Below, piece after piece: positions 23,069-34,817 of a stretch of 64,000 nucleotides of DNA (position 1 is its first letter; each line of letters starts with the position of its first letter). The stretch spans positions 7,390,394 through 7,454,393 of the forward strand of contig CM038470.1 in the NCBI GenBank assembly GCA_021464415.1, in the 5' to 3' direction. The position numbers and the translations under genes were made by a program. This DNA is from Lonicera japonica. Lineage: Eukaryota; Streptophyta; Magnoliopsida; Dipsacales; Caprifoliaceae. A model generated the notes under the pieces. That model worked only from the letters and a program-made list of their open reading frames with translations. It was not told where the DNA came from and did no database searches.

Positions 23069-25915
23069 TCAGTCCACCATTAACGGCGGGGAAGAACTTT
23101 GTGTATCTTCAATCGAAATTTCAGTAACATCATCGATAGAATTAGTATTGACAGATCTTTCAATCTTGTGGGCAGTGCCATTACAAATCATCTCCTTCTC
23201 CAATTGCTGGCAATAGCTTTCGAAGACTCGAGAGCTTACTGTAACTCCAAAATCCAACAAAAATAGAAACTCTAATTCCAGTTTGTTTAATTCAGCATTG
23301 GTCACTCCTCCAACCCTCGCATAGAATGCATTGTTATAGTGGCTGTTCATTAAGTGCAACTTCACTTAGACGATGTATTATTGATAGCAAAAGAATGAAC
23401 AAATTAAGATTCAAGCCCCACTAAAAACGTGCTGTAATTAAATTGATAGGAAAGGATAGAGCTAGCACCACTTTTACGTGTTTAGCTCATTTGCATTAGT
23501 CATAAGCTTGTTGGTTTCCTTAATTTGTACGTTTTATATATAAAAATAAAATAATAGACATATTTTAGATTAATTTAATTAAAACATTCAAAAGGTAACA
23601 TAAATATAGCCAAATGAAAAAAATACATACAAGATCAAACAATGAAAAATAGTAGAAAAACGCTTGGTAATTTAATTGACTTTTGGCTGTTTTCAAAATC
23701 TGAAATCCAAGATTGAGAAGTTGAAAATCGGGAATATAATATCAAATACAGAAGAAATTAAACCAAGTGAACTCCTCCCCTTAAAACCCTCCTTGTAGAT
23801 AAAAATAAAATAGAGGAAACAGAAAAGGGGCATGCATGGCAATTGCCACTTCAGTACTCCAATACTTCAGCAATCCAAAATAGTGTCAAAAATTTATGAA
23901 AAAAAATGTCATTAAATATTTACCTGAAATGCTATATATATGTTAGAATATTCTCCATGTTTTCCTCCTCCCATGTTTTCCTCTTTGTTCCCCTCTCCCT
24001 ATTTTCCTCCCCTTTTCTCTCCTTATTTTTCTCCATGTTTTTAGGTTGTCTTATAATTTGTTTTCCCTTTGTATCACTATATATTTGTTAGTCTTGTATT
24101 GTAAAGAGATGGAGTTTTTGTAACAATGTAACCCCTTGTGGATTTCTTGCTCATTAATATAATTTCTCTATTTCAATGTTGTATAATTTATCATGGTATC
24201 AGAGGATGTAAGATCCTTACGTCTTTCCGATCACCGGCGGGCGATGTATATCGTCGTCCGCCGGACCTTCAAACCAACCGCGCCGCCGCCACCGTCCACA
24301 ACCGCGCAGTCCACCACCGTCTCAGCTTCCGGAGGTGGAGGCCCCGCTTCCTCCTATCAGCCAACAACCTCTCTCTAAATCCACCGAACAAAAAGCACCG
24401 CCGCACCGCTTTCGTCCTCACCTATGCCCGCGTCATCATCAACAAGCAGATCAATTCACCCAACACCGCCGCACTCTGCCTCTTCTTCCACGACTGCCTC
24501 GTCGAAGGCTGCGACGTTTTCGTCCTCATCTCCTCCACCGCCTTCGCCAAGGCCGAGCTAAACACTGACATCAACCTCTCCCTCTGAAAACTAGCCACTT
24601 TAATATATATATATATTCAATCTTTTCAATTTAATTTTTCCGCAGCCTTTCGCCGCACGACAAAGTATTAAGATTCAATTTCTTGTTACTGTTATACGTA
24701 CTGCTCGCGTATTCAGATCAAGTTTTTATTTCCTTCGGAAATTCTACACCGGACCTCGCCGTTCTGTCGGCTCCCGTCATCGCCGTTGAAAAAAAAGACC
24801 GTCATATTATCGGCTCCTGTTATTTTCGTTACCGCCGTTCCGTCTGCCCCCCACCGCCGTTCCGCTGTTTGGTAGCTTCCTCACCTCTTCAAACTCAAGT
24901 TGGTCTCTTCATACCCCCTTGAGTTTGAGGGGGTAAAAACGTGTTAGAATATTCTCCATGTTTTCCTCCTCCCATGTTTTCCTCTTTGTTCCCCTCTCCC
25001 TATTTTCCTCCCCTTTTCTCTCCTTATTTTTCTCCATGAGATTGATGTTTTTAGGTTGTCTTATAATTTGTTTTCCCTTTGATAAATTATTTTTATCACT
25101 ATATATTTGTTAGTCTTGTATTGTAAAGAGATGGAGTTTTTGTTTTTTTTTCTAACAATGTAACCCCTTGTGGATTTCTTGCTCATTAATATAATTTCTC
25201 TATTTCAATGTTGTATAATTTATCAATATAATCCTACAATAGTCCTACAGTGCAATCCACACTAATAGCCATCCCCCGGCCCCAAAAAGAAACTCATAAA
25301 CCCTGATATCCACTTCAAATATATATACAGAAATGAGTTTATGATTGAATTAATTCACCAAAAATATGAGGTTGAAAAAAATAAAAACTTCCTTCATCAC
25401 CCCAATTTAAGAAAACTCGGTTCAAGATCAAGAAAATAACATACATACATATGTATATGTATATATATATATATATATGTAGAGAGAGAGAGAGAGAGGA
25501 GGGTAAGATTGACATACACATCATCGAGCATCTTAGAAGCAAGCATGACACTAGTGACCAGCAACCTATGAACATTAATGGACACCACAAGCGAATCCGG
25601 GTGTTTGTGCACCAATCTGTCAATGTACACGTACCCCACAACAAAACACGACGGACTACAATTCGTGTACTTATATATCCTCTCCAAATACTTTGGTATA
25701 CTAATACTCGGTGCCCTCACTCCGTCAAACACGCTCAATCTCTTCCCGCCGTTAAGCTGCTGCTGTTGGCTTAAGTTGAGAGCGAGCCGCTCGTTCCGAG
25801 CCACCAGCTTCTCCAGCACGAAGGATAGGATGGTGAGGACTCTAGGGGTTGTGGGCTCGGATTCGCTCGGCTCCGGCAGCCGGCGGTGGTGGTTGTCCTC
25901 GCCGGCTGCTAACAT
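23069..25915 (-). CDS. CYCU2-1: U/P-type cyclin (CYCU2;1/CYCP2;1-like)
   Basis: Two exons, 25518-25915 and 23069-23342, give 223 residues, close to the roughly 220 aa of Arabidopsis CYCP2;1. The join is GATGATGT|GTATGT to AACAG|CCACTAT and restores the family motif LDDVHYNNAFYARVGG. The cyclin box shows YLERIYKYTNCSPSCFVVGY, YIDRLVHKHP, VTSVMLASKMLDD and LNKLELEFLFLLDF. The family is PHO80-like and is thought to bind CDKA;1, linking cell division to nutrient and sugar signals. A stop codon lies directly upstream in frame, so the ATG at 25915 is the start. The single 2175-bp intron contains a complete LTR element and an AT/GA microsatellite only 20 bp from the donor. Confidence 0.93.
23941..24193 (+). 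repeat. 5' LTR of the peroxidase-capturing element
   Basis: This 253-bp LTR is T-rich, runs TG to CA, and matches the 3' LTR (24942-25225) across its whole length apart from three missing segments of 9, 12 and 10 bp. Reading the two side by side I see no base substitution. Confidence 0.93.
24194..24205 (+). promoter_or_regulatory. Primer binding site (initiator Met tRNA)
   Basis: TGGTATCAGAGG lies immediately after the 5' LTR. It is the standard Copia-type primer binding site for reverse transcription. Confidence 0.9.
24370..24587 (+). pseudogene. Captured class III peroxidase fragment
   Basis: The frame reads INKQINSPNTAALCLFFHDC, then LVEGCDVFVLISSTAFAKAE and a short tail, INLSL, before a stop at 24585. 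This matches the start of the mature domain of secreted plant peroxidases, including the distal catalytic His and first cysteines (LFFHDC, GCD). The family continues with a Pro-Gly-Asp segment after INLSL, so the fragment ends where the host exon was cut or a stop arose. Changes such as CDV for the usual CDA and CLFF for RLFF show decay. Only about 60 of 330 residues are present, so no enzyme can be made. Confidence 0.88.
24915..24941 (+). promoter_or_regulatory. Polypurine tract of the LTR element
   Basis: TTGAGTTTGAGGGGGTAAAA sits just upstream of the 3' LTR start at 24942, the place and composition expected for a plus-strand primer. Confidence 0.75.
24942..25225 (+). repeat. 3' LTR of the peroxidase-capturing element
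   Basis: This 284-bp LTR is the partner of 23941-24193. It has three extra segments: 9 bp after CTCCATG, 12 bp after CCCTTTG, and 10 bp of T-rich DNA after GAGTTTTTG. These account exactly for the 31-bp length difference. Confidence 0.93.
25445..25500. repeat. (AT)n and (AG)n compound microsatellite
   Basis: ATATGTAT-type repeats run into a pure (AT) tract and then (AG)8, inside the cyclin intron about 20 bp downstream of the exon 1 donor. Confidence 0.95.
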
Positions 25916-26277
25916 CTACGGCTTTTTTAGGACATTGCTTTCTGTGGCCGAAGACAAGTCGTTTAAAGGGTTGTGAACGTTATCCGGTTTGGACGATCAG
26001 AAATGGGTGCCCGCCACGTGTATTTGCCAGTTGTTTTGTTTTTGGAAATAACGAAAGAAGTGGATTGAAATGTTGTCTTGCACTCTTTACCTATTAGATT
26101 TGGTCCAAATTTAGACCGTTCCATCACTTGTGATTACATTGGCCTAATTCTAGCTTTTATACGTTGCACACTTTCTGCGACAGAGATTTTTCACAAAATA
26201 AGGTTTTAAAAATAAATTTTATTTTTCTAATTTGACCTTCCTTTTTCTTTTTTTTTTAATTCCGTCTCAAGATGTAA

Positions 26278-26375
26278 TTAGGGATGGCGGGTGGATAAGT
26301 GGTTAACCATACTTGATATCAGACTACAAGAGGTTTGAACTTTAGCTGCAGGGTGGAAACTACTTTTACTAATAG
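26278..26375 (+). mobile_element. Possible tRNA-derived SINE fragment
   Basis: GGTGGATAAGTGGTTAACC resembles a Pol III A box region, and GAGGTTTGAACTTTAG, about 30 bp on, a degenerate B box. There is no clear A-tail or target duplication, so this is a weak call. Confidence 0.3.
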
Positions 26376-26910
26376 TCAAAGTACTTCAATTAATTAACCT
26401 ATTTTTCTAAATTTGACAGGTTAGTATAAGCTTGTTAAAGATAATTTAAGTAAAGTTAGAAAGCTTAATATCTTCGTTCAACAATAGATACAAATGTAGT
26501 CTACATTTTCACTTCGGCATATATTTATTCGGATAAAATTGAAAAAAGAGAGAGAAACGAGTTTCGCTAATATCATCCTAAATTCCTAATGCCAACCTAC
26601 TTAGTGTTTAGAAAATAGATGGTGGAATTATAAAAACTAGGGTAATTTCCCTAAAGGCCAATATTGGTGGACTTTATTGAGATGTATACAAGATTGATCA
26701 GCGTTCACTAGATGTTTAGGCCATTGATGTTAGGGGATCCACATAATGTGAGGAAACAGTAACCTGGGTGGAGATGGGTAGGGATGGTATCGGATTGGGT
26801 TTGGCCAAATTTGAACCTGACCCGCCACGCTACATATTTAACTCAGGATATGTTTTTTCCTTTAAACCCAAACCTTCCCCACACCTATTTCTTAAAACAC
26901 GAACCCTACA

Positions 26911-28370
26911 TGTAATACCCGTATCCCATTTTCCAAGTTCATTCTTATCTTAAGCCTCGTTAAGGCTTGATCACCGTTAAAGCATGAAATCTTGGTTTCG
27001 AACTCTTCATAGAAAACCCAACACTTTTGACATGTCATATTGGGCATGTGAAGTTTAAGGGATCAGTCGTTTCATTATTTGGATGGCCCAAATCAAAATC
27101 AAGGCATAAATTACAAGTTTTGATTTTGCGTGATCTTTAAATTTTTGCCCAACTTTAAGATAACATAAGCCCTTCGTTCAATATTCGAATGAGTCCCTAT
27201 CAGCGCCCAAAGTTCTATATTGTTCCCTTCTACAACTTTTATGTTTAGCCCGGAACGAGATTCCAACATCTCAGGGGTCCGAGAAACCAAAAATCATATG
27301 AACTTAGTGCAGTGTTCTCAAGATCGATCTTGGAAAGAAAAAAATTTGGCTAAGAGCTCCCAAGATCATTCTTTATGCCCTGAAGTCGAATTTTGACTAG
27401 TTTTGACCCCATTTTTTTCTCTTATTTAACCTCATTTTCTCTACAACTTTGACCCATACACCCCCATGCATATTTAGAGAGTTCTAGATAGAGAGAGATG
27501 AGCTCTTTTAGTGTTCTTATAATCTCTACATAAATGTTCAAAATTCAAGCCCTAAATCCTCTATTTTCTTCACTATTTATCATCCCATACCTTTATTCCT
27601 TTTATTGAAGCACATGGGTGAGCTAGGGTTTCAGAATTCATGGTGTTTAGTCTTCTTCAACACTTTAAAGCTTGCCGAATATCATCATTCAAGGTGGGAA
27701 CACTAGTACTTTAACTATTTTTCAAGTAATTAACTTTATGTGCTTTGAATCAAACAAACCTAGGGTTTTTATCCAAAAACTTCGCACTTTGCATGTTCAT
27801 AGGGGTTGAGCTTGATTTTTTGTGATTTTTTTGTTTAATTGCATCATATAAGACTTCAATATGATAATTCTACAAGAACCCCTAACTATATGTTGGTTTT
27901 ATTAAAGATTAGTATGAAACTCTTACCTACTATTAGGATAGTGTATAGTAAAATGTGAGGTGCATATATAATGGTATACAAATGGATTTTGAAGTATGAT
28001 TTAGTATTTATTTCATAAGTATATGATATTATCATGGTACATAAGTTATGGATTTTCTTTTGAGAAATTTGTTGAATACGAGCGCCAGCACATAACTATG
28101 CTATGCAAAACCTTAATATGCTATTGGTTGAGGAATAAAGTCAAAATTGTATGAGAAAGTTTATAACAAGTTAAAGAATTATAAATTATTGCTTGTGCTC
28201 AATTTGGAGCCAGTTTATTGATATATCAAAGAGTTCCCCATTGGTGAAATATATAAATTGAATTTCTAAATGACGTACTAGTTGACGGACTTGGCGAATC
28301 TATTTTCATGTACAATAATGATATTATTATACAACAAAACGAATAATATACGAATTGAGATATATACCAT
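26911..28370 (+). repeat. Gypsy-like LTR remnant
   Basis: The stretch starts TGTAATACCCG, a typical plant chromovirus LTR start. It includes an ACAACTTT phrase near 27230, a possible TATA region near 27420 and a leader-like stretch (GAGAGAGATGAGCTC, at about 27490). No PBS or coding frame follows, so it may be a solo or truncated LTR. The end is uncertain. Confidence 0.4.
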
Positions 28371-29402
28371 ATGTTGGTCGGAAAACAACCCTAGAGGGGG
28401 TGAATAGGATTTTAAAAACTTAATGCGGAATTAAAACGTTTTTAAAATATTTAAGCAAAGCAACTTAGTTAAACAACAATATCAAGAAAATATTCAATTT
28501 CAAGTAATCAATCCCAAAACAAGCAAATAAGCAATATCAAAATACAAGCAATAATATATCAATAAAAAGAGAGCTCGAACATTTGAATCAACTAGAATAC
28601 CCGAACCTTTTAATCAACAAAAGATGAATTACAAACATGAACATTTTGTTTATTTAGAAAAACAAACCGGCGACTTTGATTCATTTCAAAATTGATTTTC
28701 AAAACAAAACCCCTTCTTTTTTCACTACCCATTTTTTAAGATATACTTGTCCAATTTATGGTGAGTGAATATGGTAATACTCGACCGTCATGGGGTAAAT
28801 ATTTTTATTAGTAATCGCTCAATATTAAGCATTTGATACTTGAATAATAACTAAGACCAAACAAACCCAAAGATGAAAGTTATATACTGTAATGATAAAA
28901 AAAATCATAAATGGTCATTGTGGGACGAATGACAAGTGTGTTCATATAGACTTGTCCCATGTGTTAGCGTACGGTACCAGAGCTATGCTATAGCAATTTA
29001 AGATTTTTTCAAAAACAACAGATACTCAGCCAATATCAGACTAGTGATGTACGTAAGATTCGGCCAATATGGGGTGAGTTTTGTGCATAACACTCGGCCA
29101 ATATGGGATGAGAACTTGATGGGTTCAAAACCCACTGCTCTATTTAGCTTCTTTTTTTTTCAAACTTTTAAATTTTGATTTTGCAATAGTCATCTGATAA
29201 TTAAAATGCATAAAGATAAGGTAGCAATAAAACAAATATTCCCCATTTGACATATCCTTATTTACTAAATCACCACATGTAACCCCATATTTGTCCTTTT
29301 TTTCTATGTCACCAATACCACCACCATCTTTGACCTTTTTCAATACCTCTATTTATATATCATTAGATTCACTACTCATGATTGTTAATACTTTATCACT
29401 TA

Positions 29403-30270
29403 GGGTTCGTTTGGCGTGTCGGATAAGGAGGTAGGATATGATAGGATAAAAGTCGGATAGGATAAGCGTCGGAATTAGTCGGATAGGAATTATGTGGAAT
29501 AGGATAACAAATGAATCAATTGGATAAGGATTAAGCGGGATCAGACATGATATGATTAGTCGGATAAAGATTTAATAAACTTTGCATTTAATGAAGTTCC
29601 AGATTATAAGTCAAGATATTATATAATACAACTTGCTTTTCTTTTAAAAATATATGTAATTTTAATTGTTGTGCACAATTTTTTAAAACTAATGCGAATT
29701 TTCTATTTATAAATAAGTTTCGTAAAAAACTCTTTCGGGAGAAAAGTTCTATATCACATACAATATTTACGAACTAGGCATTAAGTAGAATTTCAAATTA
29801 TAATGTTAACCTTTTTACTAAAATTAAAATTTCTTGTAAATATCTTCATTTAATAAAAAATAAATAAAAATGCCATATTATAAAAGAAATGAATTTTATT
29901 AGTTGAGTTACTGTGATTTTAGGTGTTTGAAAATTTTCATTAATAAATTTGATTATCTAGAAGGTGTAAAAAAAAGATTAAAAAAGATTAATTTTTATAT
30001 TCATTTGGTTATCCGACAATCATGAGATAAAATAATACCACATATAGGGGTGGTATATATTTATCTGGTTCTAAAGGAATAAAATGATAATTAATCCTGA
30101 ATGCAATCAAGTCCTGTGTTACGCCAAACATGGGATAGGATTAAAATATCATATCCACCTTTGCGCCAAACACATGACAGGATATATTTATCCTATCATT
30201 TCTGACAACAAATACCATATTGGATTAATTAATCATATCCTACTTCTAATCCCGCGCGACAAATATACCC
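29403..30270. mobile_element. Tourist-like MITE family A, copy 2 (inverted)
   Basis: This 868-bp block aligns to the reverse complement of 8451-9130 over most of its length and carries about 180 bp more, near 29680-29895. Ends are GGGTTCGTTTGGCGTGTCGG and, inverted, GGGTATATTTGTCGCGCGGG. TTA precedes the left end (29400-29402) and TTC follows the right end, so the target duplication has decayed or is absent. It has no transposase. Confidence 0.7.
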
Positions 30271-31107
30271 TTCAAATAATATTGTTAGAGTTTGATTTCT
30301 TGTTCAAAATGAGATTTTTGGTGGGTGAATATAGAAGACACGAGAGAAGACGTTTTCTCTCAAGAATCGAATTGGTGAAAGATGGCGGTGAGTGATTTCT
30401 TATTCAAAAGTTAATTACATTATTAATTTGATTAAGTTAATTGCATTATTAATTAATAGTTATTTGCTTTAACTATTGGGTAAAAAAGTGAAATGAGAGG
30501 GTGGTGATAATAAAATTTTATTTTATATTGATAAAATCTTCAAGGGATGTTAGTGATAAAATAAAGGGGTGCAATATCACCCAACAAAAAAATCCAAACT
30601 TGTCCCAATTGGGTTGGGTCGGGTTGGAGCTCTTTGCCATTTATAGATATGGACAAGTATATTAGGCACACAAAGCAAGAACTCGTATATGGGTTCGAAA
30701 TTGATATGTAACATTAAATTAATTATTTTTCTAATATTATGTATATTTATTTTAAGCAAGTATGTGATGTTAGACAATAATTTTAAAATAACATTAACAT
30801 GTAACAATTACCACTAACCAGATAACATATTAATGACATTCTTGACGTAATTAAACAAAGATAACTGATAAACACAAAAAATGTCATATTTTTATACCAC
30901 AAAAAGCTTATTGGTAATCCGTTATTATTATTTAAGTTTTGCTAATATCATATTTTGTTTGCTTTATAAGTGAAAAGTGAAAATAGCGTAATTTTGTGCT
31001 AATTTAACTAACAATGTAGCAAAGATGTGTCAAAAAGCAATGGCAATTATTCCAATGGTTATGCAAGCTTGAAATTGATGATTAATCATGTGTCTAAAAG
31101 GTGTGGA
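30271..31107. other. AT-rich intergenic DNA
   Basis: No gene or clear element is visible. A GGGTTGGGTCGGGTTGG phrase at about 30610 is the sort of short motif that occurs in decayed transposons. Confidence 0.4.
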
Positions 31108-34100
31108 TGTAATGACCCAAAATACCCGGTGGTGTAATGGGAAGATCCTTGGTATATATGTGGGAACAATGACCATAATTTACAACTTAGACCAGCCATT
31201 TTTGGGGAGAACCAAAGCAATTACATATAATATCAAAGCGGATCCAATACCACTGCCACATAACATGTAGATATTACGGGTTGGGTCTATGCGGCTGACG
31301 ATGAGCCGGAATCACTGGACGCAACTAGCTAAAGCCGAGATTGATTGTGTGTGACCCCAGCCTCTAACCTTAATTTATAACTTGGGTTAGCCAGTTTTGG
31401 GGAGAACCTAAGTGGTTATAGTGAAAGTCCAAATTTATTTAGACACTGCTTAGTATTTCGATCATAACTTTGCGCTCAGAATTCAAAATTTTATGTGATA
31501 TATATGGTTGGAAAAAAAGACTTAAATGGCTACAACTTTCGTGTTTTGATGATATTAAGATTTTTGCATATTGACTGTGAAAATAGGCCTTAAACATACT
31601 ACCTGTGCACAATTGCAAAAATAAGTGCATGTGTTTCTCTCTTGTAGGCCCTCTCCTAAAACCATTTATCTTATCATCCATGATAAAAACCCACTTATCA
31701 GGGGTGGGAAATTGTATCAAATATACCATACCAAACCGTACCATACTATACTATTGTCAAAATGTACTGAAGTTTGTAATGGTACAATATCAATCAATAT
31801 TGTACTATACCAATTTTATTTTTTTACGATAGTGGTACTAAAAATTATTACCATCGGTATACCATACCAAAATATTGGTATTACCATACTATACCATTAC
31901 ATTGTACAATTATGCCAAATACCAAAATAATGCCATTATACAATTTTTTTACTCTTTTTCCTTTCTTTTTCTCTGTAAATCTGAAATCACCACATACTCA
32001 CTGCGGTATTGCCACCCCACTACCTCCATATATAATATCTAATTTTAATCACTTTATTTACCCGCGCTTTTTCCAATTATACCTGACCCATTTCAAGGCC
32101 TTTTTCCGTTTGAGGTTAATTATCCCTTTCTCCATCTCTCTTTCATTCATGTTATTTCTTTCATTCATTATACATTCATATGTGTCAAATGTTTGCCCTA
32201 TTTCTTATTATTCATTTTCATTTCTTTCTTTTTATTCTTTTTTTTTGCTATATCCTACATACCATGACAACAAATTAGCAGTTCGCAACGCCACATAAAT
32301 AACATATCTACTAATCTTTCACTGTTCTTAACCAATCAAAGGCTAATCATATTAAACTTCAAATATCAAATATTTATCTTCATTTTTTTTATTTCTTTTT
32401 CAAACTCCAATCGTATTAAACTTCAATTACTTTTTATTTTATTTTATTTTCTTTACACTTCAATCTACAAATATTTATCTTCATTTTTTTTTCTAATCGT
32501 ATTAAACTTTAATCATTTGACTTTCAAATATTTGATAAATGTGTATGTGTTGATTATAATTTATAATGCAATAATATTTATACATGATTTAGTGTTCTTA
32601 GAACAATCAATTGCAAAAACTTAATTAAAGGTAAATAAAACTAATTTAATTGTTTTGTTTTAGCAAAAAAAAGCTCACTTTTGACTGTTCATTTTTTTTT
32701 AGGATTGATTTTTAGGTAATGTACCTTACCATACCAATATTTTGGTATATCAAATATTGGTACACCGAAATTTTGGTATGGCAATGGTAATAAATTTTGG
32801 CATACCAAATTTTTGGTCCAGTACATGGTATACTCGGTATGGTATAGTATTGTACCAAAGCCACCCCTACCACTCATACATTCTTTGATAGCACGTATTT
32901 TTAATTATCTCATTAATCAAGCTCGTTATCTCCTTTACCTTGCTGAGCACTTTTCATTCTTAAATCTTTAGCCAATACCCACTTTCTTGCTCCCCACTCC
33001 ATATAAATTAATTCATTTTTAAGCCTTCCATATTTTTTCCTTAAACGTTAATCCCTCGCCTATAAATAAATGGCCTTAACCCCCATTCTAAACGCATAAT
33101 TACAAGAGAGAAATAAACTTGAGAAGAGATAGAGAGAGAATGAGCCGCGCACACCACCGCCAGAAGAATCATTAAATCGGAGTTCTAACTTTCAAGAGGA
33201 GTTTTATTTATTGCAATTTTTATTATTATTTTGTAAGTTCTTCTTTGGATATTGAGATTCATTTTTTAATTGAACAGTGAAATTTTTTTTAATATCATTA
33301 TTGTGCTCAATATTTATAATGAAAATGTAATATTCTTTCAAGGGAAGAGATGAAGTCATAATCTTTAATTTAACTTATATTATTGCATGTAGTACCCATG
33401 TGCTTAATTTAATAAAAAAATTATTTTGATTGACCTTTAAAAGAAGTAATCTAATTTAGTGTGATTATTGACTTGGGGAACAAACTATACACTATAGAAT
33501 TTATTGAGTTGATTTTAATCATTAAATTCTCTTTTAAAACCTTAATTGTTAATATAATTGGGTTCTATTTTTCTTAAGTAGCGATTCATTTGAAGTTTAC
33601 TCAAATTCATGTTATTATTTTTATGAAAGAAGAAAAATTGAATTTTACAAAATATTTAAAAGATAAAAAATAGTTTTAAAGTTATATCTTGAAATTGCTC
33701 ATTTACTTGAATATTAAGACCATGCTACACACCATAGGTGACCTCAATGCATGTGTTTAAGTAAATTAGAATTTTTATTTTATCTTATGTATATATATGT
33801 GGTAATGTAAATAGTTAAATCAAAGTAATTGGTAGTGGATTCTTAACTCTTGATATCTTTTAATATTTAATCAGTCTCTTTTGTGAATTGATAATTGGTT
33901 TTAATTTGATAATCTTAATTTTTTTCTATAATCTTCAATTCATTCCCCAAGATTTGGATTGATCCTGTATTTCCCACTTTAATACACCTAATTAAATTTG
34001 TACAAATAAAGGTTTTTTATTTGCAATCTTAATACGACTAAAGATGTGCAACAATGACTTTTATAAAATTGCAATTTTTTTTCAAGGCTTCAACATGTTA

Positions 34101-34320
34101 TACAACATAAGACAATACTCAATTTATATTTTAATTATCGCTTACATTTTAGTCCCTTTAAATAGAAAAATGATTGAAATGATTTATTACACTTATGTGT
34201 ACGCTAATAATTATAATTTTTTTTTCTTCAATTGTCCCAAAAAGTTGTTTGACAAAGAATTTAAACTTAAGATTTATTATTTTATGAGTCATCAAATCTC
34301 ACACATCAATAGTTAGGCTA
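31108..34320 (+). repeat. Possible Gypsy LTR, interrupted by a hAT-like element
   Basis: TGTAATGACCC at 31108 is a Gypsy LTR-type start. After it come two related blocks of some 50 bp (about 31158-31205 and 31366-31420, both with TTTTGGGGAGAACC). A typical ACAACTTTCGTGTTTTG phrase lies near 31533. At 31699-32869 a hAT-like element interrupts. Past it, a TATA-like CCTATAAATAAATGGCC at 33058 and a GA-rich leader at 33110-33145 look like the LTR promoter. The 3' end cannot be fixed. No coding sequence is present. Confidence 0.35.
31699..32869. mobile_element. Non-autonomous hAT-like transposon
   Basis: The left end CAGGGGTGG and the inverted right end TAGGGGTGG are hAT-type termini. Each is followed inside by many GGTAT/ATACC phrases that pair left with right. 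The flanks are CCACTTAT (31691-31698) and CCACTCAT (32870-32877), an 8-bp target duplication with one change. The 1171-bp body encodes nothing recognisable. Confidence 0.8.
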
Positions 34321-34330
34321 ATCACCTGAG

Positions 34331-34735
34331 GTTAGGGTTGTTTTCAGTTTTGATCGAGGCAAAAATTATAAGATTAAAACTCAAATCAAATTTAAAAGTT
34401 CATTTTCGATTTCTAAATCTTCTTAACCCAAACACGAACCAAACTTTTCGATTTGGTTTTCATTTTTTTAAATAAATAAATTGTAAGACAACATTTATTT
34501 TAATCAAAAAAATAATAACTTTGTACTTGATATTACTTATTTCATATAGCAAAATATTAACTCTTACATTTACAAAACAACTTTAATATTCTTGATAACT
34601 AAAAGAGTGATTTCTCACTTAGACCTTGTAAATTTTAGAAAAGTTTATTTGTTTCGGTTTTAATTTTTTTTTGGTTCAATTGTTTCCGGATCAGTAAAGG
34701 TCGTTCAGTTTTTATAGTTATTGCAATATCCCTAT
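34331..34735. repeat. Dispersed repeat family B, copy 1
   Basis: This AT-rich block, with phrases such as AACCAAACTTTTCGATTTGG and AAATAAATAAATTGTAAGA, is related to 47107-47413, with a shorter similar stretch at 49985-50125. Motifs of the type GAACCAAAC/GGTTCGGTTT recur. It may be a non-autonomous hAT element (AGGGTTGTTTTC at the left, ATATCCCTA at the right), but target duplications are not clear. Confidence 0.5.
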
Positions 34736-34817
34736 TTAAAAGTACTAGTACGATGAAAACATGGTGATTAAAATTATATGCATAGAAAGAAAAACGTTTT
34801 AAATAACGTGGTCTACC

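Larger units (their letters stand above)
23941..25225 (+). mobile_element. Small non-autonomous LTR retroelement with captured peroxidase fragment
   Basis: The element is 1285 bp and complete: 5' LTR 23941-24193, PBS 24194-24205, internal DNA, purine tract at about 24920-24940, 3' LTR 24942-25225. It has ATATA target duplications (23936-23940 and 25226-25230). LTRs start TGTTAGAATATT and end AATTTATCA. The PBS TGGTATCAGAGG matches the 3' end of initiator Met tRNA, as in Copia and TRIM elements. No gag or pol is encoded. The 748-bp internal region is much more GC-rich than its surroundings and carries part of a class III peroxidase gene. It lies in the cyclin intron, antisense to the gene. Confidence 0.93.
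25916..29402. other. Intergenic region upstream of the cyclin gene
   Basis: The first few hundred bases should hold the cyclin promoter. From 26911 onward the sequence looks like Gypsy LTR DNA (see separate entry). Around 28378-28420 occurs CCTAGAGGGGGTGAATAGG, a phrase common at the ends of plant LTR retrotransposons, but I cannot define the element. 28700-29400 is AT-rich with repeated TCGGCCAATAT-type phrases near 29020-29110. Confidence 0.4.

Noticed and set aside
24138..24400. Peroxidase signal peptide in the retroelement
   Set aside because: The part before about 24370 has no convincing hydrophobic signal or peroxidase similarity in any one frame, so only the LFFHDC portion is claimed.
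25578..25976. 132-codon plus-strand frame opposite the cyclin
   Set aside because: The minus strand encodes the cyclin box with full family motifs; the plus-strand frame is a shadow.
29140..29343. Lys-rich 67-codon minus-strand frame
   Set aside because: AT-rich low-complexity translation without similarity to known families.
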